DNA from: Thalassotalea_F euphylliae
GTDB taxonomy: Bacteria; Pseudomonadota; Gammaproteobacteria; Enterobacterales; Alteromonadaceae
Assembly: GCF_042682785.1 (NCBI RefSeq)
Contig: NZ_JBHUIB010000001.1
Coordinates: 1,054,001-1,118,000, forward strand
Length of the DNA stretch: 64,000 nucleotides
Direction: 5' to 3'
Part shown: positions 50,491-57,415 of the stretch, in pieces
How positions within the stretch are numbered: position 1 is the stretch's first letter
How the letters are laid out: every line of letters starts with the position of its first letter
Notes under the pieces: model-generated
What the model was told of the DNA's origin: nothing
Databases searched by the model: none
Seen by the model: only the letters and a program-made list of their open reading frames with translations
Program-made: the position numbers and the translations under genes

Positions 50491-50520
50491 CTTATCAAAC
50501 ATCAAAAGGAGGAGTTCGCT

Positions 50521-51057
50521 ATGTATAACGTGATGACTAAACTGCTTAGCGCAACATTGTTTTTCGCTTCGCTACAAACACCTACTACATTGGCAAAAGA
50601 CATTAACGACCCTGCACTATGGCCGAAACCAGCAGCCCCCGTTGCATTGGGTTCAGAAAGTAGTGAAGCGCTCAAAGTCGTTCAACAATTTTTCGAAGCT
50701 TATGCTGAAGACGATACCGCTAAACTCAGACAATTTGTGGCAGAAGACGTGGAATGGCATATCCCAGGAAAGCACCCTCTTGCTGGCACAAAGCGAGGAA
50801 TCGATGAGTTTCTTGCATTCTTTTCATCACTTGCAAGCGCAGGTTTTAAAGCGGAAGTAATGATACTCGCCGCAAATGATACTTATGTGATTGATGCTCA
50901 TCGAGGTTGGAGTAACACAGGCGGAGACAACATCGATATCAACTGGGTGCTGCTCTATCAAATAGAAAATGGGAAGATTAAACGCGTACAGAATTTTTCT
51001 GGTAATCAGTACGCGTCAGATCAATTCTTTACCACTTTTTTGAAACACAAAAGCTGA
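50521..51057 (+). CDS. Secreted SnoaL/NTF2-like protein
   Basis: The protein has 178 residues with a strong AGGAGG site 30 bp after the flavodoxin fusion gene, so the two are co-transcribed. A signal peptide (about 1-25) precedes an NTF2-like fold: VVQQFFEAYAEDDTAKLRQFVAEDVEWHIPG, HPLAGTKRGIDEFLAFFSSL and INWVLLYQIENGKIKRVQNF. This is a ligand-binding or isomerase scaffold. A SnoaL domain in both genes suggests related substrates in cytoplasm and periplasm. Confidence 0.82.
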   Translation: MYNVMTKLLSATLFFASLQTPTTLAKDINDPALWPKPAAPVALGSESSEALKVVQQFFEAYAEDDTAKLRQFVAEDVEWHIPGKHPLAGTKRGIDEFLAFFSSLASAGFKAEVMILAANDTYVIDAHRGWSNTGGDNIDINWVLLYQIENGKIKRVQNFSGNQYASDQFFTTFLKHKS

Positions 51058-51061
51058 GCAT

Positions 51062-51946
51062 TTAGCTCAGCTTCTCCGTGAAGAATGACAGTGTTCTTTG
51101 CCATGCAAGCTCTGCGTTTTCCTTGTCAAAACGACCCGTCGAGTCATTATGGAAACCGTGTTTAGCGTTTTTATACATATGCATTTGATAATCAACGCCC
51201 GCTGCTTTTAAATCTTGCTCATATTCAGGCCAAGACTTATTCACTCGCTCGTCTAACTCGCCCAGCTGAATCATCAACGGTGCTTTGATGTTTGCACGTA
51301 GCGCCTTCGCCGCTGGCGTGCCATAAAACGGAACACCTGCTGACAACAAATCGCTTTCAACAGCGGCCAGATAATTGACCATATAGCCACCAAAGCAGAA
51401 TCCTACAGCGCCTAGCTTGCCATTGCTGAGTGAATGAGATTTCAAAAACTTCGCTGCGGCTAAAAAGTCTTGTTCTATCTTGCTGCGTTCCAGTTGACGT
51501 TGCATGGCTCGTCCTTCATCGTCATTTCCTGGGTAACCACCAACAGGAAATAAGGCATCTGGTGCAAATGCCACAAACCCCGCTTTCGCCAAGCGTCTGG
51601 CAACATCTTTTACATAAGGGTTTAAACCACGATTCTCGTGTATCACCAGCACCACAGGATAATTTGCTTTCTCTGTCGTTGGCACAACCAAGTAACCGCG
51701 ACCTTTGCCATGCCCTTTAGGTGAATCAAATTCTGCAAATGAGGCTTTAATTTCTGGGTCATTAAACGACACTTGCTCTGCAAGCGCGTAATTTGGCAAA
51801 AGTGCACCGGTAAGCACCGTCATCGAATAACCAAGCGCAACCAAACCACTCAGTTTTTTCATGAAAGTGCGTCGATCCATACCGCCATGGGCATAATCGT
51901 CGTACCAATCAAACGCTTCTTGTGGTATCTCATTTTTATCTTGCAT
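51062..51946 (-). CDS. Tat-exported dienelactone hydrolase family protein
   Basis: The protein has 294 residues. MDRRTFMKKLSGLVALGYSM is a twin-arginine signal preceded by about 22 extra residues. The alpha/beta-hydrolase follows with NRGLNPYVKDVARRLAKAGF, the nucleophile elbow GAVGFCFGGYMVNYL (Cys nucleophile as in dienelactone hydrolase), LGELDERVN (Asp) and KNAKHGFHND (His). The family resembles YghX. It converges on the SnoaL gene with a 4-bp gap. The substrate is unknown. Confidence 0.88.
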   Translation of the reverse strand: MQDKNEIPQEAFDWYDDYAHGGMDRRTFMKKLSGLVALGYSMTVLTGALLPNYALAEQVSFNDPEIKASFAEFDSPKGHGKGRGYLVVPTTEKANYPVVLVIHENRGLNPYVKDVARRLAKAGFVAFAPDALFPVGGYPGNDDEGRAMQRQLERSKIEQDFLAAAKFLKSHSLSNGKLGAVGFCFGGYMVNYLAAVESDLLSAGVPFYGTPAAKALRANIKAPLMIQLGELDERVNKSWPEYEQDLKAAGVDYQMHMYKNAKHGFHNDSTGRFDKENAELAWQRTLSFFTEKLS

Positions 51947-51981
51947 CTCGCTTATCCTTTTTATTGTTATTGCTCGTAAAA

Positions 51982-52329
51982 TCAGTCTGATTTTGCCGCC
52001 TGTTTATTGCCAAGGATACCGCATTCAACCATCAGCCAAATGTGTCCTAGCATAGGTATTAACAGAAGGAACAACCAGTAAGTCGGTCGCCCTCTGCTGT
52101 TTAATCGTTTCTTACATGCCGCAATAATTAGCCAAAATGCGACTAACGTTACTATGATATAGATAAGGCTATGGATCACTGTCACTGTGCCTTGGCTTAC
52201 GCTTTCACCATAGTGAATATGAATAGGGGTTAGCACGATATTGGTCAGAATAATAATTAGCCAAAATTGCAATCGTTCAATGTGGCCGTTGAACGAGAAT
52301 AGAGCCACAACATGGCGTAGAAGCGTCAT
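51982..52329 (-). CDS. DUF805 membrane protein
   Basis: The protein has 115 residues with three to four hydrophobic helices. FNGHIERLQFWLIII at the N terminus and KKRLNSRGRPTYWLFLLLIPMLGHIWLMVECGIL at the C terminus (quoted in part) fit DUF805, although somewhat divergent. It lies upstream of the Tat-exported hydrolase on the same strand with a 35-bp gap. The ribosome site is weak. Function unknown. Confidence 0.7.
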   Translation of the reverse strand: MTLLRHVVALFSFNGHIERLQFWLIIILTNIVLTPIHIHYGESVSQGTVTVIHSLIYIIVTLVAFWLIIAACKKRLNSRGRPTYWLFLLLIPMLGHIWLMVECGILGNKQAAKSD

Positions 52330-52380
52330 TTTTTATGCCAATCAGATGGTTAACAGCCTTGAGTATAGGAGAAATCAGCG

Positions 52381-52932
52381 TTGTTTAAAAAATTAGCAAT
52401 GACACTTTGTTCCTTGTGCTTGATTCCGGGGGCGTTCGCCACAGAAAAGCCTGAGCAATTCTATGGCAATGTTATCAACGTAAAAGTAATAGCTCCTGAA
52501 ACGAATGTACCCGAGGGCACCCTTTTGGGCGGCATGTTGGGGCTACTCATTGGCGATTCAACACAAAGCGTATTGTCTGGTGCCGCGGGTGGCTTTGCGA
52601 TCACCTCTGCGCTAGAGGGCGATCGCCGCATCTTTATTTATAAAATAGAACAAGGCACACAACTCAAACAAGTTGCTCTCGATAATGGCAAGTTTAATGT
52701 CGGCGATTGTGTCGTAATTGAGACCATTGAAAGGCATGTAAACGTCAGGCCTGTCTCTAACAGCTTTTGTTTACACCCTAGTCATCCCGCCTTATCTGAA
52801 CAGGATGTTACCGATATGCAAACGCAACAAGCCAACGCATGTGTCGCGGCAAGAAAGGCATTACTGGCAGCAACAACAGACAAAGAAACCGACAATGCGT
52901 TAATCAAAGTACGCGCTCTCTGCGAACAATAA
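52381..52932 (+). CDS. Secreted glycine-zipper-like hypothetical protein
   Basis: The protein has 183 residues starting at TTG (GGAG 9 bp upstream); an ATG six codons on is possible. The signal peptide ends near GAFA. A glycine-rich hydrophobic stretch (about 42-78, GGMLGLLIGD and LSGAAGGFAITSAL) resembles a SlyB/Rick-type glycine zipper, flanked by beta-like sequence with two cysteines (GDCVVIET, NSFCLHPS) and a helical C terminus (two more Cys). I do not recognise an exact family. The following lipoprotein gene is probably in the same transcript. Confidence 0.65.
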   Translation: MFKKLAMTLCSLCLIPGAFATEKPEQFYGNVINVKVIAPETNVPEGTLLGGMLGLLIGDSTQSVLSGAAGGFAITSALEGDRRIFIYKIEQGTQLKQVALDNGKFNVGDCVVIETIERHVNVRPVSNSFCLHPSHPALSEQDVTDMQTQQANACVAARKALLAATTDKETDNALIKVRALCEQ

Positions 52933-52980
52933 ACACATGAAGCGTTACAGGGCAGACAAAAGCGACAAAAGGGAACCATC

Positions 52981-53400
52981 ATGAAATATTTTTTACTGAT
53001 CGTGTGCATTATTGTGTGTACCGCATGTTCAGGCACTATCAAATCCTCTGACATTTCAGGCAACGCAAAAAATCATATCTACGTCATTAATGAACGCATA
53101 GCAGATAGGCTTATCTACGCTGCGATGAAAACGGAATTTGAAGAAAAATCGATACTGAAACTGTCATCTGATATCGGCTATTCGTCGTCTGTGGATTGGG
53201 GAATAGATACTGACGCGATAACGGTAAGTGCTATTCCAGCGCAAGGCATCGACGACAATAACAATACTGTCCAGGGCTATACGTTTGAAGCAAATCACAC
53301 GGGCACAGCCCCAGCAGCAGGCGCACCAACAATAAAACGTTTAATGGCAAAACTAGTGAGTGACGCCGAAAAAATAGGCATGACCGCCAAGGCTAAATAG
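52981..53400 (+). CDS. Small hypothetical lipoprotein
   Basis: The protein has 139 residues with a lipobox VCTAC (acylated Cys near 16). AGGGAA precedes the ATG. The mature part is predicted mixed alpha/beta: NHIYVINERIADRLIYAAMKTEFEE, then IDTDAITVSAIPAQGIDD and KRLMAKLVSDAEKIGM at the end. I recognise no domain. It follows the glycine-zipper protein gene by 48 bp, so both probably serve the envelope. Confidence 0.65.
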   Translation: MKYFLLIVCIIVCTACSGTIKSSDISGNAKNHIYVINERIADRLIYAAMKTEFEEKSILKLSSDIGYSSSVDWGIDTDAITVSAIPAQGIDDNNNTVQGYTFEANHTGTAPAAGAPTIKRLMAKLVSDAEKIGMTAKAK

Positions 53401-53439
53401 CGTTAACACACGTCAGAAAAAGTATCGTAGGTAAACAAT

Positions 53440-53462
53440 AAAGGCACGTTTCCCGTGCCTTT
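53440..53462. terminator. Terminator between lipoprotein and katG genes
   Basis: AAAGGCACG and CGTGCCTTT form a 9-bp stem with a 5-nt loop. It lies between convergent genes; T runs are short on both strands. Confidence 0.75.
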
Positions 53463-53512
53463 ATAAACTATTTACTTTGATGCTTTTTATTACATGCTAA
53501 TTAGCCATAAGA

Positions 53513-55711
53513 CTAGTGCTTCATATCTAAATGCATCACCTTTGACCACGCATTCACAAAGTCTTGCACAAACTTCGATTTCGCTTCATTGGTCGCATAC
53601 ACTTCTGCAATGGCTCGCAATTCAGAATTAGAGCCAAACAATAAATCAATACGTGTTGCTGTCCATTTCTTGTTGCCGCTCGCTCTATCGATGCCGTCAA
53701 ACACTAATTCATTGTCTGTCTTTTGCCACTGTGTACTCATGTCGAGTAAATTCACAAAGAAGTCATTGGTCAGTTGACCAGGATTATCCGTTAACACCCC
53801 ATAATCTGACTGCCCATGATTGATGTTAAGCGCTCTAAATCCGCCAATAAGCACGGTAAGCTCTGGTGGCGTTAGCGTGAGTAAATGTGCTTTATCCAGC
53901 AAGGTTTCTTCTGGGCGAACGCCAGGAGCACTGGTACCAAAATTTCTAAAGCCATCACTTTTTGGCTTGAGCACCGCAAATGCAGCTTTATCTGTCTGTG
54001 ACTCGGTCGCATCAGTACGTCCAGGACAGAAAGGCACAGTCACATGATGACCCGCAGCTTTTGCTGCCTGCTCTATGGCTCCGCTACCACCAAGTACAAT
54101 CAAATCCGCCATTGATACCTGTTTACCACTATTTGCGTCATTAAATGCACGCTGAATAGCGCCAAGGTGTTCAAGCACATTGGCAAGTTGCTCTGGTTCA
54201 TTCACTTGCCACGTGTTTTGTGGCGCTAAGCGAATACGAGCACCGTTGGCACCACCACGTTTATCTGAATGACGATAAGTAGATGCTGATGACCAAGCTG
54301 TGTATATCAGTGCTTGTGCCGATAGGCCTGATGCTAAAATTTCCGATTTCAACGACGCAATGTCGTTGTCATCAAGATATTCACCTTGATGTGCTGGCAC
54401 TGGGTCTTGCCAAATTAAATCTTCACTCGGTACTTCACTACCCAAATAGTTTGCCTTAGGTCCCATATCTCGGTGTGTTAGTTTGAACCAAGCACGTGCA
54501 AATGCGTCAGCGAATTCTTCTGGATTTTCATGGAAACGCTTTGAAATAGGTCCATAAATCGGGTCCATTCGCATTGCCATATCTGCCGTCGTCATGATGG
54601 TTTTTACTTTCTTCGATGGATCCTGCGCAGTAGGCACTAAGTGTTCATCAGCTGGCGAAACCGGTACCCACTGCCAAGCACCCGCTGGGCTTTTGACTAA
54701 ATCCCAGTCATAGCCAAATAACACATCGAAGTAACCATTGTCCCACTGCGTTGGATTGGCAGTCCAAGCACCTTCAATACCGCTAGTAATGGTATCATTG
54801 CCACTGCCGCTCCCGTGCGTACTCAACCAGCCAAGTCCCATGGCTTCAACTGGCGCCGCTTCAGGTTCTGGGCCGACATGGGCGGCATCACCTGCGCCAT
54901 GACACTTACCAAACGTGTGGCCGCCTGCCACCAATGCAACAGTTTCTTTGTCGTCCATCCCCATGCGTGCAAAGGTTTCACGGATATCCTGACCTGATGC
55001 TAACGCAGAAGGCTCGCCATTAGGACCTTCTGGGTTTACATAAATAAGGCCCATCTCAACAGCAGCAAGTGGGTTTTCTAGATCGCGCTCTCCTGTGTAC
55101 CGCTTATCTGTTAACCAGGTGGTTTCTGCTCCCCAGTAAATATCTTCTTCTGGGTGCCAGATATCTTCACGTCCTCCGCCAAAGCCAAAGGTTTTAAAGC
55201 CCATAGATTCCAGCGCGCAATTACCCGCAAGTATCATCAGATCCGCCCATGAAATATTGGCGCCGTATTTCTGCTTTATTGGCCATAACAAGCGGCGTGC
55301 TTTATCCAGGTTACCGTTATCTGGCCAGCTATTTAACGGTGCAAAACGTTGATTGCCGGTTGATGCACCACCACGACCATCACCGATACGGTATGTACCT
55401 GCACTGTGCCATGCCATTCGAATAAACAACGGCCCATAATGACCATAGTCGGCAGGCCACCAGTCTTGTGAGTCGGTCATCAATGCATAGAGATCTTGTT
55501 TAAGTGCATCCAAGTCGAGTTGATTGAAGTGTTCTGCGTAACTGAAGTCGCTACCCATAGGATCTGATTTAGTATCATGTTGGCGGAGGATATTGAGGTT
55601 AAGCTGCTCTGGCCACCAATCCTTATTGTTGGTGCCTGTACCACCTAATTTCGTATTGCTTCCGTGTACGAACGGGCATTTGCCGCTCGCAGACGCATTG
55701 TCATTGCTCAT
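53513..55711 (-). CDS. katG: Catalase-peroxidase (cytoplasmic)
   Basis: The ATG at 55711 (GGAGAG 6 bp upstream) gives 732 residues. The distal haem pocket reads RMAWHSAGTYRIGDGRGG, the Tyr of the Met-Tyr-Trp adduct is in MGLIYVNPEGPNG and the Met in FARMGMDD; the proximal His motif is GGHTFGKCHG. The second, haem-free repeat is complete to the C terminus. No signal peptide is present. It dismutates hydrogen peroxide and has broad peroxidase activity. OxyR control is expected, and oxyR is 1.6 kb away, but I could not identify a convincing OxyR site upstream. Confidence 0.96.
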   Translation of the reverse strand: MSNDNASASGKCPFVHGSNTKLGGTGTNNKDWWPEQLNLNILRQHDTKSDPMGSDFSYAEHFNQLDLDALKQDLYALMTDSQDWWPADYGHYGPLFIRMAWHSAGTYRIGDGRGGASTGNQRFAPLNSWPDNGNLDKARRLLWPIKQKYGANISWADLMILAGNCALESMGFKTFGFGGGREDIWHPEEDIYWGAETTWLTDKRYTGERDLENPLAAVEMGLIYVNPEGPNGEPSALASGQDIRETFARMGMDDKETVALVAGGHTFGKCHGAGDAAHVGPEPEAAPVEAMGLGWLSTHGSGSGNDTITSGIEGAWTANPTQWDNGYFDVLFGYDWDLVKSPAGAWQWVPVSPADEHLVPTAQDPSKKVKTIMTTADMAMRMDPIYGPISKRFHENPEEFADAFARAWFKLTHRDMGPKANYLGSEVPSEDLIWQDPVPAHQGEYLDDNDIASLKSEILASGLSAQALIYTAWSSASTYRHSDKRGGANGARIRLAPQNTWQVNEPEQLANVLEHLGAIQRAFNDANSGKQVSMADLIVLGGSGAIEQAAKAAGHHVTVPFCPGRTDATESQTDKAAFAVLKPKSDGFRNFGTSAPGVRPEETLLDKAHLLTLTPPELTVLIGGFRALNINHGQSDYGVLTDNPGQLTNDFFVNLLDMSTQWQKTDNELVFDGIDRASGNKKWTATRIDLLFGSNSELRAIAEVYATNEAKSKFVQDFVNAWSKVMHLDMKH

Positions 55712-55908
55712 GGTGCTCTCCAATTATTCGTGATTATTAAGGCGAACTACACATTGCCCTTGTTTTGCGACTGATATAACTATAGATGGTAACTCTACAA
55801 CTGCCCGAAACCGTCAAGCCGTTTTATCATTACGCATCGCTTTGCTATCAGGTGCACAGCGGTGAGTTTTTAATTCTGCCGCGCTGTGATATCAAAAGCT
55901 TTAGTCAT

Positions 55909-56121
55909 CTATGTGGCCAGCAGTTCGTTACTTTCGCTTGGCGTTATTTGTGGTTTACGCGCTTTTTCCCACAATTTCTCATGGAAAAAGTACGCCACGG
56001 TATTAATGGCTGGCTCAACAATGGCCACCAGTCCGCCAAGCACAAAATCACCTGTTATGGCGTAGGTTACGCCGAATGCCACAGAGAAATGGGTGACTGC
56101 AAACGTGGTAGTTTTCGCCAT
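55909..56121 (-). CDS. DUF2061 small membrane protein
   Basis: The protein has 70 residues: MAKTTTFAVTHFSVAFGVTY, then GDFVLGGLVAIVEPAINTVAYFFHEKLWEK, with one or two membrane helices and the conserved EP...YF-HEK-W motif of DUF2061. The AGGAG ribosome site overlaps the stop of the 44-residue ORF upstream, so the two are translated from one mRNA. The gene lies between the two catalase-peroxidase genes. Function unknown. Confidence 0.82.
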   Translation of the reverse strand: MAKTTTFAVTHFSVAFGVTYAITGDFVLGGLVAIVEPAINTVAYFFHEKLWEKARKPQITPSESNELLAT

Positions 56122-56130
56122 AACTTGCTC

Positions 56131-56265
56131 CTAGTTTTCCGCTGCTGATGATTTACACAGCTGGTCGCCGTAGTAGTTGTCAGCGTAGTTGCAAACCTGT
56201 GTCTCTTCGCTTTCGTGCGCTGCGCTATTGAATTGGTTAACGAGTTGTTGAATAACTTCTTTCAT
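56131..56265 (-). CDS. 44-residue acidic small protein upstream of the DUF2061 gene
   Basis: A GAGGAA site 7 bp before the ATG opens a 44-codon ORF beginning MKEVIQQLVNQFNSAAHESE and ending in LCKSSAAEN. It contains two cysteines (VCNYAD and QLCKS) and two tyrosine-rich turns (NYYGDQ), and no membrane segment. It falls below usual gene-calling limits. The stop TAG is 9 bp before the DUF2061 ATG. No family recognised. Confidence 0.65.
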   Translation of the reverse strand: MKEVIQQLVNQFNSAAHESEETQVCNYADNYYGDQLCKSSAAEN

Positions 56266-56371
56266 ACTAAATTCCTCATATCCTGTCGCTTTATAGGCGA
56301 TGTTGGGTTGACAAATTCAGTATGCGAGAGCTTGTTTGATTATAAAAATGGATTAAATCGATAGCTGTAAT

Positions 56372-57292
56372 CTATTTTTTCGAACCACCTTGTGGGCATA
56401 ACACTTTCAATTGCTTTTGAAAGAGCGTTATCAGCACTTCTATATCTGGGGTTTTAACGTAGTTAGGACGTATAACAAATGCGATACTGCGGTGTGGTCC
56501 TGGCTCGTTCAAATGAATTGCTCGAAGGTCGGTTTCATTGTGCAATAACTGGCTTAACGCCATTTCGGGCACTAATGTAGTGCCAAGCTTACCTGCCACC
56601 ATTTGGATAATGGTATGCAGACTTGTCGAGTCGAACGTTGCATCTTGCTCCATACTCTTTTGCTGACACGCCGCCAATGCATGATCTTTGAGACAGTGTC
56701 CCTCTTTGAGCAACATTAACTTGTCGATTTCCATTTCTTTGGTGGTAATTTCTTTGGCTTGTTGCGGGCATTCATCTTGATGGCACACCATATAGAAATC
56801 TTCTTGCCAGAATTCAAAACTCATGAGGCCGTCGATAGGGTAAGGCAAGGCCAGTATCGCCGCATCAAGATGACCATCTCTAACTCCATCGACCAATTCA
56901 TGTGACTGCGCTTCAACAATTTTCAGGCGGAATTCAGGGTATTGCTTGCGTACATCGGGCAATACCTTAGGCAGCAAGTAAGGTCCAATTGTCGGAATCA
57001 CACCAAGCGTCATGGGTGTACTCAGTGGTGTTTTTTCAAGTTGTGATAGCTGCATCAACTCGTCCAACTCAAGTTTTATTTTCTGAGCTTTTGCCAGCAC
57101 TTTCTTACCACAATCGGTGACAAAAACGTGTTTATTGTTACGTTCGAACACCTTTAAGCCCAACTGATTTTCCATTTCGTTAATGGCTGTACTTAAAGCA
57201 GATTGCGACACATTGCAAAGTTCAGACGCTTTTTTAAAGTGCAGGGTTTTTTCTACCGCCAATGCGTAATTGATTTGTTTTATAGAAATCAT
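56372..57292 (-). CDS. oxyR: Hydrogen peroxide-sensing LysR regulator OxyR
   Basis: The protein has 306 residues. The helix-turn-helix reads LHFKKASELCNVSQSALSTAI. The redox pair is EGHCLKDHALAAC, i.e. the two cysteines nine residues apart that form the activating disulphide (C199-C208 in E. coli). OxyR signature stretches LGVIPTIGPYLLPKVLP and LHTIIQMVAGKLGTTLVPEMAL are present. It is divergent from the secreted catalase-peroxidase gene, with 123 bp between them, and near the cytoplasmic katG, fitting local control of both. Confidence 0.94.
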   Translation of the reverse strand: MISIKQINYALAVEKTLHFKKASELCNVSQSALSTAINEMENQLGLKVFERNNKHVFVTDCGKKVLAKAQKIKLELDELMQLSQLEKTPLSTPMTLGVIPTIGPYLLPKVLPDVRKQYPEFRLKIVEAQSHELVDGVRDGHLDAAILALPYPIDGLMSFEFWQEDFYMVCHQDECPQQAKEITTKEMEIDKLMLLKEGHCLKDHALAACQQKSMEQDATFDSTSLHTIIQMVAGKLGTTLVPEMALSQLLHNETDLRAIHLNEPGPHRSIAFVIRPNYVKTPDIEVLITLFQKQLKVLCPQGGSKK

Positions 57293-57415
57293 GATGACGT
57301 TCTAAAAAATTGAACATTAACTTCAGTTTAATGCGATTTCGAGAATGAGGAAACACTTCTATGCTTGTAAGGGTATTCGTGAAAACAACTATCCACTTCC
57401 ATCAAGGGGGAGCAC

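Noticed and set aside
55786..56148. 120-codon plus-strand frame covering the DUF2061 region
   Set aside because: It lies opposite a convincing DUF2061 protein and a small ORF that both have good ribosome sites; its own start has none.
57293..57415. OxyR binding site between oxyR and the secreted katG
   Set aside because: I looked for four ATAG/CTAT quarter-sites at 7-bp spacing; only isolated quarter-sites such as near 57390 occur, so no site can be called by eye.
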